DNA of 64,000 nt, from positions 81,251 through 145,250 of the forward strand of contig WHVA01000285.1 in the NCBI GenBank assembly GCA_015179125.1, in the 5' to 3' direction. The DNA comes from Gautieria morchelliformis (Eukaryota; Basidiomycota; Agaricomycetes; Gomphales; Gomphaceae). A program made the position numbers and the translations under genes. The notes below the pieces were generated by a model that searched no databases, was not told where the DNA came from, and saw nothing but the letters and a program-made list of their open reading frames with translations. Below, piece after piece: positions 11,164 to 22,926 of this stretch (its first letter is position 1; every line of letters starts with the position of its first letter).

Positions 11164-12939
11164 CTACCACATGAACCTCCCGACACCCGGTCGTTCGGCA
11201 TACAAAAAGATATGCATGGTCCCCCAGTTGATAGACACATACCATAAGCCTTCGGCAATGATAGCCCAAGTGGGTACCTCTACAACTTGAGCACGCAGCA
11301 GGACGTAGGGTATCAAGAAGTATCGCGGCTCGAGAAGGGGAGTTGGTAAAAGAGCCGGAAGAACTGTCAAGGGGAGGACTAGCGTTTGCAGTAGCGTTTG
11401 ATCCTTTCCTGCGCATTACGTTAGCGTATTTGAGCTTGGTCCACGCGTATGAGATTACCTATACGCAAAAACCAGGCCCATGCACAGGCCAGGTAGCCTG
11501 GAGCCCAAAGGTATGGTACCATGGGGTGTAAACCAAAAACTCGTTTCCATACGTAGAACGTGTAGTGTCGATTATCCGATAGAAGGAATGGGTGGTGGAT
11601 ACTACAACGACATGTCAGTGGTTTATGACCGACGACTGAAGAGAGAACATACGTGAACTTGTGGATAGTCAGCACCATCCCAGCGAGGAGGATTAAAGTC
11701 ATTGCTAGTCGTCTGGATGGTTATTTAGAATACCATCAAGCTAGATGTGCCTGCCGTACCTACTAGAACCGAACATGCGGTGTCGAACGTCTCGTAACAA
11801 TGCCAGAGGTCCGCCATCATAGCTCGCAAGCACAGGCCAAGCAAAGGCTGTTGCAAATGCCACGAAATAATATACTTGGGGAACATGGAGAACAGGAACA
11901 TGATTTGATTTGTCCCCTGGCATCACAGAATGTCAGTAGTCACTTCTCCGTGTCGTATTCTAAACATACCAAGAACAATACCGCCATTATAAAAGACAAA
12001 TACCATAAAAGCGATCAAACAGAACAGATATGGTACTGACGCCACGAGTATCGACGGTAACACGGCGGGTAGGCTCGTGAGTATCCTGAGAAAATCAGCT
12101 TTTGTGGGATTAGTTCGACTCATGCCAGCGAGGACGGTACACACTTGGACCGGCTTCCAATGCCGGCGGGTCGTATAACTTCGGCCGTTGGACATCACTT
12201 TGAAATCGGAGGATCATAAGTTGACTGATAGCAAATGCATAGAAAACCCAAATGATGTTTGTCTGACGGAACACGCAGCTAAGAAGCCCGATCTATATTC
12301 TTTCTGTCGGTTGGATTGCTACTTGGCAGGTCGAATTTGTGGACTTACGAGTCCCGCTGAAACATGGCGCCCTTTAGTTGCAGCTACGACGGTGGCCAAG
12401 ACAGATGCCAGACTGGGTATATCCGTATAATACAAGAAACCAAAGAACCAAGCAATTGGAAATGCAGCCAGAACGGTATCCTCTAGAGACGCGATAAGCA
12501 GGGAGCGAGGGGCCCGCACTCGGAGATGAAATGCCCTCAGATGACTTAGGAGTAATGGGAGCGACAGGAGAGTCAAGAGCGGAGTAAGGCGAAGAATAGC
12601 CATGTTGCATTTCAACATAAATATGCGGCTAAGGATGATGCTGAGCAGATATCTGTTTCGAATAAGGGAGTGGACTAAGTTGTCAAGAAAGTAATACGTA
12701 CAATCCCGGAGGTGTAGTTATTTTTGAGTCCCATGTTGACCATTCGCCACGACAGTAGGCTTGTGCTTGTGGGACATGAAATGGCTCATCCTGTGGGGTG
12801 TAAGATGCCATACAGGAATAAAACAGCGACCGACCATATATGGTTGCAGTACGAGAGAATTGACCTCTCTGAGGACGACAACATTGGTAACACAGAATAA
12901 GATGAAGTATAGCGGACTGGGCGAGTTAGCGGTGAACAT
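11164..12939 (-). CDS. ALG10: dolichyl-P-Glc alpha-1,2-glucosyltransferase ALG10
   Basis: ER multi-pass enzyme that adds the last glucose to the lipid-linked oligosaccharide for N-glycosylation. The start at 12939 leads to a first membrane segment, then [13 protein letters not shown] and, across an intron, [17 protein letters not shown] and [11 protein letters not shown]: the conserved luminal DE-x-FH-xPQ-QxYC region with acidic catalytic residues. Further exons show [58 protein letters not shown] and [15 protein letters not shown], all typical of ALG10/DIE2. At least six introns. Stop at 11164-11166, convergent with MTQ2 (62 bp apart). The start overlaps an unrelated plus-strand ATG at 12938. 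Confidence 0.9.
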
Positions 12940-13042
12940 GGGACTTTATAGTTCCGCGACCATGGAACAGTATGACTATGACATCATCTCTGAAACTCCT
13001 GCAAAAGGCAGCGAACAAGTCGCCTATGGGCAATGTATAACC

Positions 13043-13933
13043 ATGACTGCTTTCTTAAAATTTTACCAGAAATCTTTCGATAATCGCCCTATATTTACTC
13101 TCATCTGCACCAATGCCATTCTAAACGCCGTGGGCGATGCAGCGGCTCAAGCTGCCCAGATAACTGTAAATGTTCTCAGAGTTCTTATTGAAATTCTTTG
13201 ATAGTGACTTCACGCTTGTTAGGTAGGCAGGCGCGACCCGCACACGATGCCGATACCCTCGTCCTATTACGACCCAGTTCGTACGATACGGTTTGCTGTC
13301 TTCGGTGCTACAATGGGTAAGCCATCGTCTGGTTGCAGGCTGATTTCTGATAATTATAAAAACGAGGCCCCGTCATTGGGAAGTGGATGAAAGTCTTGGA
13401 ACTTCGATTTCCCCTGCGCAGTGTGACTCGAAAGCCCAATCTCGCGGCTATTGTAAAGAGCGTGGCAAGCGACCAACTCATTATGTGAGTTCATAGCTAG
13501 CTAATCACGTATTCCACCTACTTGATCTGGTGAGGTCAGGGCGCCGTTAGGAGTGAGTCTACTCCGCTTGTGGATTCTACCATTGGCGTTGATCCAATGT
13601 GCAGCTAGTGGTATTTCTTGGATCTATGGGGATCATGGAGGGACGGACGTCCCAGGAGATCAAGCAGAAATATACCGAGCTATACGCGTCTGCGCTATTA
13701 GCCAACTGGTCCATTTGGCCCATTGCACAAGTCAGTACTCCTTCGTCTGTCCGCGGCTCTTCTGATCTGTGCATCAGTTGGTAAATTTCAGATATATGCC
13801 TTTGGCATATCGAGTACCATTCCAATCCACGTGCGGTATAGTGTGGACGTTATATTTATCGCTGTTGAACTCCAGGTTTGTACGCTGCGCACATCCGTCT
13901 AGCGCAGCACTTACTGCGGCGAGTCCAGCGTGA
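13043..13933 (+). CDS. Mpv17/PMP22 family inner-membrane protein
   Basis: Small four-helix organelle membrane protein related to yeast Sym1 and peroxisomal PMP22. MTAFLKFYQKSFDNRPIFTL opens the protein; an in-frame upstream ATG at 12938 exists but would overlap the ALG10 start, so 13043 is preferred. Next come ICTNAILNAVGDAAAQ, then YYDPVRTIRFAVFGATMG and, across an intron, PVIGKWMKVLELRFPLR. Two further exons join as QLIMAPLG and LVVFLGSMGIMEGRTSQEI. WSIWPIAQ and, after another intron, LVNFRYMPLAYRVPFQ with WTLYLSLLNS form the signature W.xWP..Q..NF...P...R. The last few codons depend on whether gtttgtacg near 13876 is a donor; both readings stop at 13931-13933. Confidence 0.88.
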
Positions 13934-14207
13934 ATACTAGTATTGACTTGAAGCACGCGGAGGATGTCCACGCACTGTCATCCGAGTGCCCACAGCGTGC
14001 GGTCAGAGCATGATAGTATTCCTATTTACCTGAGCTTCAAAAGGTGATCCTTCCTAGAGTAGAAGTAAGAGTCTGAGCGCCGCGGGGCCACTTCAACGAC
14101 TTTCCAAATCGAGGCCCGGGCCGGGACGTGCCTATATACGCGAACTTGAAACAAAGGTGTCGTGATAAGCGTCTAACGCTACACCTCACGACTACTGAGC
14201 TGCAACC
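13934..14207. other. intergenic region
   Basis: 274 bp upstream of the 711-residue open frame, with GC-rich stretches near 14080-14130. Nothing else is recognised. Confidence 0.3.
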
Positions 14208-16343
14208 ATGCCGTCTCAAATAGGCACCCCTACACGACCCTCACGTTTGAAACGAGAATCTTTGACTATTACACGATCTGTTGGGAAGGCTCTTGCAGAT
14301 GTTATGAACAAGGACAAGGACTCGACAGCAGGAGTCTCGTCCAGTACCGAGTCTGAGCCCACTGCCAGCACCGGGTCCCCTGTAAAGACAAGAGCAGGAG
14401 GAGGGACGAAGCCCGCTCTGGCGACAATTCGAGAGAAGGGTCGAGCAGGCAGGCCGTCTCTTGACACCCCTAGAGGCAACGGCGGGAGCGACAAGACTAT
14501 CGACAACTCTACACCGAAACTCACGAAGCGAACTCCACCACCTTCGAAACCTATTACTCGCTCACACATTACCGTAGCATCTCCGATTTCCGGCGAGAGT
14601 CATCCAAAGAATCCGATTGGGAAACCCTCTAAACCACGCACGTCGTTGACGTTGCGCAGACTCTCTTCGGCTTTGCAGCCTAAGCCAGGTCTTCCTCCTT
14701 CAGCTTTGCCAAAGTATAGGCCGAAGTCCACCACTGAGTCGCTTGGCACTGTTCGGTCTGGTACGAGGAAAAGGCTCAGCGACTGGGATGCAGACAAAGG
14801 CGAGAAAGACGAAGGAAGGATTGATGATGCTGACAGCTCTGATGACGACGATTTCGTAACCGTCGACCGCCCCATTAGCCCACTCCCACGTCGTGCAGCC
14901 CGAAAGACAATTCTACCCGCTTCGCTCTCTTTGACCGCTTCGACTCCACAGAAGAGTGGAAACGTCTTACATAAAACGGCCAGTTCCTTGTCTTCTACTC
15001 CTCCCCGGGCTTCCAAGACGGCTAAGACGTCTGCGTCTCCTATGACAAGGCTGCTGTCCAGCCAGCCCCGTCCTGCCTCCGTCAGCTCCCAGCGAGCCAC
15101 TCCTGTCCAAAGTCCGCGAGAGGGCCCCTCCTCCTCCCGCGTCAGAGCCACTCCGTCCACTCGTCCGGTACGACGACGTCCTGCTCTCCCAGACTCTCCT
15201 ATATCCAGCAGTAGCAAACTTGAGACCTCCCCTGGCACTCCATTTCACCTCCCAGAGACTACTGGCAGCTCGCTGTTGTCTCCCCCTATCAGTCCATTTT
15301 TGGACGGTGTTAGTATTGATAGCATCGATGCAAATGACGTGTCGGCGTTGCTACCCAGTGTTGTCTCACCCACCCAACCCACACCAGCCCCCTCTCGCAC
15401 CATTCGTGAGGCGCCAGCGCAGGCTGTTTCACGCAACCTCAATATCTTTCCCAAGGACGTGAATGCTCTTCCTCCACAGACTCCAGTCTCATCTCGATCT
15501 CTCAGCACATACACAACGGACCCTCGCCAGTCAGTCCTCTCATTGCGGCAGTTCCTAGAGAACTCGGGTGACCTCGAGCACCTTCTCTCCCAGCCTCTCC
15601 CTTCTATCTTGTCGCCTGATGCGCGCGAGCGACTACTGAGTTTCGGATTTTCACCCGATGTACCATCACCCCCCTTTTCCTCAGCCGGAATCAGGCCCGA
15701 GCCACAAACCCCCAGTCCAGTACCGGATGGACACACATATACCTCAATCTCTCAGGTCCTATTCCCCACTGTACCTGCCCAGTCTTCAACTGGACGGCCA
15801 CAAAATCTTACGCCGGGTCCCGCCACTGAGGCACAGACTCACACCGATCTCGATGGTGATGTGATGGAAGCCCTCAGGAAGAAGCTCACTGCTGCCGAAA
15901 ATCAGCGCATAGAACGTGATGCAAAGATCGAAAGTCTAGAGACACAGTTGTCATTCTTGAGGGAGGCTCGGGAGCGTGAGGCTGCCGAATTATCGATGCA
16001 GGTCACGGATCTAGAGGCGAAGCTCAAGGAACTTCTTTGTGATCGGGAGCAGGAGGCCGAGACGCGTACAAGCGAGATAGAGGGTCGGCTTCGTCAAAAG
16101 GATGTCGAGTGGGAGCAACTTGTCACCACCGCAGTAGCGCAGGTGCAGGAACGTGATCGGGCAGACCAGGAACGTCTTTCGAACATGAAACGGCGCCAAG
16201 CGAGTATACACAGCGCCGTAGCAGCCTGGGAGAACGCAAAGGAGATTGCTTGCAGCGAGCTAGAGCTCTTACGCTGCAACAAACGTTTCCTGGAGGTGAC
16301 TCTAGCAGGCTTGGATATATCCATGCATCAATTTCGCCAGTAG
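14208..16343 (+). CDS. disordered Ser/Pro-rich protein with C-terminal coiled coil
   Basis: A single uninterrupted frame of 711 codons, unusual among its intron-rich neighbours. I do not recognise the family. Residues 1 to about 540 are low-complexity, rich in Ser, Thr, Pro, Arg and Lys, with many SP and TP dipeptides that could be proline-directed kinase sites, and an acidic patch (DDADSSDDDDF, near residue 210). Residues about 550-680 are a charged heptad-like coiled coil (for example LRKKLTAAENQRIERDAKIE). The final 30 residues are less charged. The opening MPSQIGTPTRPSRLKRESLT has a basic SRLKRES patch. This architecture is common in cytoskeletal or spindle-associated proteins, but that is only a guess. 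Convergent with SPC7, 90 bp apart. Confidence 0.75.
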   Translation: MPSQIGTPTRPSRLKRESLTITRSVGKALADVMNKDKDSTAGVSSSTESEPTASTGSPVKTRAGGGTKPALATIREKGRAGRPSLDTPRGNGGSDKTIDNSTPKLTKRTPPPSKPITRSHITVASPISGESHPKNPIGKPSKPRTSLTLRRLSSALQPKPGLPPSALPKYRPKSTTESLGTVRSGTRKRLSDWDADKGEKDEGRIDDADSSDDDDFVTVDRPISPLPRRAARKTILPASLSLTASTPQKSGNVLHKTASSLSSTPPRASKTAKTSASPMTRLLSSQPRPASVSSQRATPVQSPREGPSSSRVRATPSTRPVRRRPALPDSPISSSSKLETSPGTPFHLPETTGSSLLSPPISPFLDGVSIDSIDANDVSALLPSVVSPTQPTPAPSRTIREAPAQAVSRNLNIFPKDVNALPPQTPVSSRSLSTYTTDPRQSVLSLRQFLENSGDLEHLLSQPLPSILSPDARERLLSFGFSPDVPSPPFSSAGIRPEPQTPSPVPDGHTYTSISQVLFPTVPAQSSTGRPQNLTPGPATEAQTHTDLDGDVMEALRKKLTAAENQRIERDAKIESLETQLSFLREAREREAAELSMQVTDLEAKLKELLCDREQEAETRTSEIEGRLRQKDVEWEQLVTTAVAQVQERDRADQERLSNMKRRQASIHSAVAAWENAKEIACSELELLRCNKRFLEVTLAGLDISMHQFRQ

Positions 16344-16433
16344 TATTGAACAGGTGCCTTGCATTTGATCATGACAAGAAGTATATAGATACAGCTCATA
16401 ATAATGTATAATAGACAGGATCTTGCACGTCCC

Positions 16434-19400
16434 TTATGAATAGCGACTTACGACTTCCATGCATGCATCTACTAGACAAGCATGATTCTCTGCTGCACTG
16501 GCCTCGGCCAGTCTCGTCCTAAGAGCTTCGCCGACGATAATTGGGCTGTGCGTGGGTGTAAGTAAAGGCTTTCAATTAATATGAGCGACTTACTCAGCCT
16601 TTCCGTACGCAATGGCCACATCGAATTTCAGTAAGTCCATTGACAATGGCCAGCCATTCAATAATTCGCTACCAATGTGAAAGCTTATGAGCGCTTTCGA
16701 AGTCTTCCTGAACAAGAGCAAGGATGCTGTAGCCTTGAACCCTTCGGCGTCATCGACACCGGATCCGGTTGGCATTAGCTGGAAGGAAAGAGGGTACTTG
16801 ATGACGATGAAGTTAAGCTGCCAGCGCAACTGTGCATATGCCGCCCAGAAATCCGTCAGGCGTTGCACAATCTTATGCAGGGTGAACATTAAGCTTAAAG
16901 GATGCATAGCTAAATCTAACTCACCATTCGAAGCGTCAACTTGTCGTGACTTTGGATCGCCCTGCGGCGTGCTATTCGATACATGAGTTCTGTGACTAAA
17001 GGGAAGTCGTCACTGATGTGAGATTGATCTTCAAAAGGTACAATATCGAGTGTCTCCGGAATTGGCGAGTATCGGCGACATGGTATGGACACTCGATACT
17101 TAGAATCGTATACAAATTCAACCATTTCGGCGCTCAACTGTACCGCTCGCCAGAGGTGGAGGTCTTGCAGGTTATTTAGCTCATCTACACATTGGACGAG
17201 ACCTGGGTAAATATATAGTCATAAAGGGAAGAAAGTAGGTAGCCCACCACGTAGTCTGAAGACTTCAGCACGCGTGCTAGTTTCCTGTATATCCATCTGT
17301 CGCTGGGCTGTCGTGATCGCGGTCTTCGCATCGCGTGCTTGGTCCTCCAAATCTTCCAGTGTCTCCTCCAACCTCGCGAGCTTGGTGTTGCCATCCGCAA
17401 TATCAGTCCGATACACATCTAGCTCCTGTCTTTAGAACAGATCAGTAGGAGTTTACTGAGAAGGACTCTTCACCAACCGTTGTTCTGCGATCGTCGCCTT
17501 CAGCTCCGACAGGAACGTTTGGTCACAGTTCTCGATCTCAGCCACCGCGGCCTTTTCCCGTTCAAGCTCTCGCGTGATTTCCTCGAACTCGGTCCGCAGG
17601 CCTGGCAAGGTCTGCTCTGCACGTGTAGCTATGTCTACAAGCTGACACTCATCCTACAACTCGGTAAGTAACGACGGGAGTTGTATCAACGGGAAAGCGC
17701 TGCACTCACCGCGTCTAGGTTGTCCAATGCACGCTCGGCGTTGGTCAGAAGACCTTGCACCCAGCCGCGCTTCCACTCGTACCAGCTCGCCTTTGCGGAG
17801 AGAATGGTATGTGCCTTGATGAGTTTGAGGACATACTAATCTACATGTAAACATGAGCTCTCCTTCGGACGATAAATCAACGCACCAATATCTGTTCTCT
17901 ATCCTCTTCAGAAGCGGTTACGTATTCGCGAAAAAGGAAGGGTATATCTTTCGCGGCATCCTCTTCGGTTTCTCGATACTGAGCTTTATATTTGTCAATC
18001 GCAGACCGGATGTCGTTAACGATCTGCAGAAGAAAGAATGGTGACAATAGGCAACAAAAGAGTCAGGAGCACCTTACCCATGATATAGTTTCTAACTGTG
18101 AGACATCTACCGTCATAGCTACGGCATAATCAGAAAGGGAATACGCCTCTTCTTCACCTGAGACACGAGTTTCATGGTTATGCTGAGATCTCAAAGTCCA
18201 AGTTCACTCACTATCATTTGACTCTCGTCGCTGGAGCTGCGAAGGATGTACAGTGGAACGACGTGGGCACGTCATATCGTCCATGAAGCGAATCCCCGTC
18301 ATGGTGAAAAACTGGTCGACAGAGATGGGTGCCTACGGGATAAATCAACAAAGTCAAACTCGCGCTCTGCATTATCTGTGATAAATGATAACTAGCCAGG
18401 GCATCTTCCTGTGGTATATCTTCGCCATGTACGGTTGAGGTCCACTGCCCTGCATCCATGTTTTGTTGCCCCTGTGTCGCAGAAGGTGATGCCATCTTCT
18501 CCGGGTTATCTTCAACAATCTTCATAGCGGCATCATCTGTGGCATAGACAGGTGGGAATGGGTCTGACGCTCGTTGCTGTTTCGTCGCCGGAGAGGCAGG
18601 GGAAGGAGACCCGTGTGTAGGACTCGGAATTGCGACCGACTGTCTGCTAGATTCACGTGTACCAGAGACTTCTCCATTCTGTGCATTCGATGCATTTGAT
18701 AATGGAACTTCCGGTGTACGATCTGTTGCTGACACGGTGGACTCCGGGTTGGGTGATACAGGACGAGCGACTGACTGACGGCCTCGTGGTCCCGATGTTG
18801 ACGCAGAGGGCGGTACTGCTTCAGCATATATATTAGGTCCGGCAAGGCTCTTCCTGTAGTAGCCTGAGGGACGTCTGGCTTTGGTCGGAAGTCCCTTGCT
18901 TGGTGATGCTTGGCTTGCGAGTGTTGCTTTGGGGGTGGGAGGCGCCACGGAGACGGAAATTCTACGAGTAGATGACTCGTTAGCAGCGACGGCTCGTCTT
19001 TTATTTGGGCTGGTGGACTCGTTAGCAGCCACGGCTCGTCTCTTATTTGGGCTGGTGAACTCGTTAGCAGCCACGGCTTGTCTTTTATTTGGGCTGGTGG
19101 ACTCGTCAGCAGCGACGGCTCGTCTCTTATATGGACTGGTGGACTCGTTAGCAGCGACGGCTCGTCTCTTATTTGGACTGGTGCCTGTTGAGCTGGGTCC
19201 GTCTTGGACAGAAGCGGTGAGAGGTCGTTTCAGAGGTTGATGCGGGGGTGCGAAGGCAGCCGTGAATTGCTTGACGGGCTGTTTAGCGGGCGATGTTGGA
19301 CGAGAAAAAACAGGCTTCGCGGGAGAGGGTGCGCGACCGCGACTTGCATTGGCTGACCCCGGTGTGGGCGGTACAGATGATCTGTGAAAGGCTGGGACGG

Positions 19401-20948
19401 GCAGCATGGAAGCAGACGAAGAGGGAACAAAGGGTGCAGGCTTAATGGTCGCAGGTGCCGCAGTTGACGGGTTCAATGGTGCTGGGGCTGGAGACATTGA
19501 GATGGGCGCGCCGACCACAGACGTTGCGCTCATCGTCACGTCGCCCGTATCATCCATATCATACTCGGGTGCACTGAAGCTCCCCATGAGATTTGTTACG
19601 TTAACTGTACGATCTCCTGCGTCCACGCCGTCGAAACTGTCCTCAGTGCTTGTGAAGCTATCTTCAGCGCGGTCATCCACTGGAGGCTGTCCCCCTGTGC
19701 TGTTCCTGACCGCCAATAGGCGCGTTACTGCAGTTGACACGTCCATATCGACCTCCCCGTCTTCACTTGCAACACCATCATCATTCTCCGGTTTACTCCC
19801 GTTTGCAATGGCCTTCAACGCTTTGAAGGCGTCTGTCTCAGGAGGGAGGGGCCGATCGACAGAAACAGTAAATTCTTTCGCCTCCGTGCCAGCCTCAGAT
19901 GGGGGAATAGTTATGGAGGAGCGCATACGCGACCTGCGCCGGTCTTTGCCGCCAGCTGCTAACATGGTACGTCTTCGGGAGACTATACCAGGTCCGAAGT
20001 CTCCCGTAATAGACATATCCCCTTCGCCTTCCTCGCTGTCTACGTCCTCATCCGAGTCATGGACAGCATTATTTTCGTGGGGGTTTCCTTTCTCTATATG
20101 CGGGGAAAATGACGGGATGGTGCCAGGTGGTGGAATGTCATCTGCGGAAACATCCATAGACTCCTCTCCCTCCTCTTCGTCGTTGTGATAAATAGGGACA
20201 CTAGAACGAGGCCTATGACCTACGCTGGAGGGCCGCGAGGGTGACTGTGTCCCATGAGCAAAGCTACTCTGTGAGGATGGCCCTGGTTTACTTGAAGCAG
20301 CTTGGGGAGAAGAAAGTGGAGGGGGAACATTCTCATCGGAGGGCGCGGAGGCAGAAGAGGACGAGGCCGGGGAAGAGGTTGGTGAAGAAGTAGCGTGTAT
20401 GTTTTGGTCGGCCGCGTCGAAAACGCTGGGCAGCACGTCTCAGAGATATACATATGAGAGCCCACGCACGTGTAACGTACCGAACGTGTGCATGCGCGGC
20501 GAAACTGACTCTTCGCCCTCCGAAACTCTTGCGCGACTGGTTGTCGTGCACATCGGTGCGGAACTCGGACACCGTGGCACTGCTTATATTTGCAGTCATG
20601 TCTGTATCATCCGGACTGGCATTTGGCGAGATGTTCTGGTTGGCTTGCACATCCTGGGTTGCGTCTGGTGTCTGGTCAGCTTGATTGGAAGGTTTGAGTA
20701 TGCCTTTGGTTGGACGCTGCAAAGGCTGAGTAGGACATGGCAGAGGTGTTCGTGGATGTACGCACCAAAAGTGAGCGACGCCGGGCGGCAGCTGTCTTGA
20801 GATTCTCGCCAGGAGCAATGCTGTGTGCACGTTTCCGCGTCACAGGTGCGCTGGTAGGCAGGGCGGGACCTGTACCTCCCGCGGCGAGAGATTTGCGAGA
20901 ACGAGGGGAGCGATCAAGGAGCGCGGTCAGCTTTTCAACAGGCGCCAT
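16434..20948 (-). CDS. SPC7: kinetochore scaffold protein Spc7/KNL1
   Basis: Outer-kinetochore scaffold that docks PP1 and Bub proteins and binds Mis12. The start at 20948 gives MAPVEKLTALLDRSPRSRKS; the next exon has RPTKGILKP and RKSFGGRRVSFAAHAHVR, whose RVSF is the PP1-binding motif. A long disordered middle exon (18214-20430) carries degenerate MELT-like phospho-sites such as SMDVSADD, GDMSITGDFG and GDVTMSATS. The conserved C-terminal part follows an intron: FFTMTGIRFMDDMT, FREYVTASEEDREQ, HTILSAKASWYEWKRGWVQG, a coiled coil (17400-17650), HLWRAVQLSAEMVEFVYD, and an RWD-like end with NFIVIKYPLSFQLMPTG. Stop at 16434-16436. A five-copy minisatellite lies in the middle exon. The C-terminal introns are only approximately placed. 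Confidence 0.9.
18976..19185 (-). repeat. 42-bp coding minisatellite in SPC7, 5 copies
   Basis: Five consecutive 42-bp units encode the 14-residue repeat SPNKRRAVAANEST with small changes (AADEST, SPYKRR, KRQAV, ANEFTS). The period is exactly 42 bp, for example from 18976 to 19018, so frame is kept. Each unit carries a KRR basic patch and an SP site. Confidence 0.85.
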
Positions 20949-21012
20949 GGCATACGGGAGGCAATGTGGTCAAAGTCGTAAGTGTGAAACAATTCGCGTA
21001 GAGTAAACGCGT

Positions 21013-21022
21013 GTCACGTGAC
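21013..21022. promoter_or_regulatory. GTCACGTGAC palindrome upstream of SPC7
   Basis: Perfect 10-bp palindrome 65 bp upstream of the SPC7 start codon, identical to the one at 2063-2072. A likely binding site for a CACGTG-type bHLH factor, by analogy with fungal Cbf1 sites. Confidence 0.5.
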
Positions 21023-22926
21023 CATAGCCACGCCGTCTACCTCGGCTTAGTATTGGGCCATGGAACAGACATCTAGACCTCCCATCACACCTCTATTCCC
21101 AGTGGAAAAGTCATCATGTTATGAAGAATGTGTCCAGGTCGTCCCACAACGACGAGAAGCCATAGCCTTGCTGTATGGGCCGCATCGCTCCTTCCAATGT
21201 TACAACTTGATGACCGCGCTGAACATCCTGCTGCCTCAAGGCGACCTCTATTGCCGCCTGAATTTCTTGGAGAAGCTAGAAGGACCAGACGAGGCTTGCC
21301 CCCTGGGCGATGATGCTTAACTTCCTGTCCAATTTAGACCTGGGGACTTGTCCCAAAAATATGCAATTCAGCCCTATCAAATATTTGCATCACTGACCTG
21401 GGTGGCCGATGCCATAGGGCGATGTACGGATTCGAACGCGTGTTTTCTCTAAGTCCCACAAAAGGCCCCACGAGTCCTTTTGGTACACATTCGAACGACC
21501 ATCTTCGATTGTGCAACTATATAGGACGGTTCGAGTCTACGTATTTACTAAATTTTAATATTTTACTTCAGGCTCGGGGACAACCAACTCGAAGCTCGAG
21601 GGTCGACAATTCGAAATGTGGCACTGGGAGTACCATTTTCTCTACTTACGGTAAGTATTCGTCATCCCTGGAACAAGGCGTGAAGAGTATTCCACTAAAG
21701 CGTGTGACATACGATTTTGTTAGATATGATTGTCAACCTACTGATCCCCTAGAGTATCATAGAACCAAACTGGATCATCGGAGGACAACTGGGCCGGCAA
21801 GGACTCGGACATAGAGGCATGATATGTGAGCCTACTGGGAAGAACTGGAATTGAGGTGATACCGCACACTTTAAGATGGGGGGGTGGATCAAGCCCCAGG
21901 ATGGAAAGACGAGCGTGAGAGTCCCCGAAGCGGATCGCGCGTTCCTCCAGCATGACGTGTGGGTCTGAGCTTCAAGAGGCCTTCTACGCCCTATACCCCC
22001 TTTAATGACGCCCGGCTTCCTCGAGAGGCTCACCCACGGTTGGCGCGAGTTATCCTCCAGGTACGTTCGAATTCATGCTTACAAACGTCCCAGTCGACCC
22101 ATCTTCATTCAGTGGGAAGTAGCTGTCAACTTACCGATTTGTGTCTCCATTTCCTCTGTGTTGGATGTGTATGACGCCCACGCAACTAGCCGATGATTCG
22201 CCGTTCTCCTTCCAGCTGAACGGTCAATTCACTGAGGCCCACCCCCGCCTGCTGACCAGCAGAAGATAACCGATTTCACCTCAAGAGGTCGGCGCTTGCT
22301 AAATATATAAGAGGCGATTTATACTTAGAGGGTTGCTGATAGCGTATTCTATTTAGGTGAGCATGGTCATCGACGGAGCTTGTTCACGAAGGGTGTCATG
22401 ATTCACGTTCCGCAGTAACATGCCTCGCTGTATTTCCCAACGCGGCTTGGTACCTTGGGATAGGCGTCTTTAACGCTGGTAACGTCCATGAGTACTGAGT
22501 ATTAAAAGGCTATACAGGAACCTAGGACAATATGAAGAATTCGTGCTTTCTGAAATCAGATGGAACCTCCAGGTGACAAGCGGTACAGCTGCTGCAGACA
22601 GACCTGGGCCGGCAACCTCGTGCGCCGGGAAGGTCCAATCGCGTTCTGTCACGTCAGATCGGGGTCACGGTCACACTCGGTACAAGAAATCCACGTGATT
22701 CTCGAGGTAGCTACAAATCCGCACAATAAAATTTACTAATTAAAGTTGCCAGCGACCATGCGCCCTGCCCATAAGGATATGGATATGGAGATCGTCCACG
22801 GTGTGTTCGGTGAACACACCGGAATACCATGAGGACCTGGAGGGGGGCATTAATGGCCGGGCCAGGAACAGGAGTGAGACATACGTTAAACGAATGTGGT
22901 TAGCTTGAGTCTGCGGGGTCTGCTCT
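21023..22926. other. 1.9-kb stretch with no recognisable gene
   Basis: Only short open frames occur here, the longest being 21422-21814 (plus, 130 codons) and 21060-21320 (plus, 86 codons, opening MEQTSRPPITPLFPVEKSS). I could not join them into a convincing spliced gene or match them to a family. A hydrophilic frame near 21876-21960 (GWIKPQDGKTSVRVPEADRA) could be an exon, but its neighbours do not connect. A decayed or lineage-specific gene is possible. Confidence 0.4.

Noticed and set aside
14216-15736. Minus-strand frames of 117, 212 and 163 codons
   Set aside because: Antisense shadows of the 711-codon disordered protein.
19406-20188. 260-codon plus-strand frame
   Set aside because: Antisense shadow of the low-complexity SPC7 exon.
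21420-21500. tRNA-like T-loop (GCGTTCGAATCCGTAC) on the minus strand
   Set aside because: No matching acceptor stem, anticodon arm or D-loop could be built around it.
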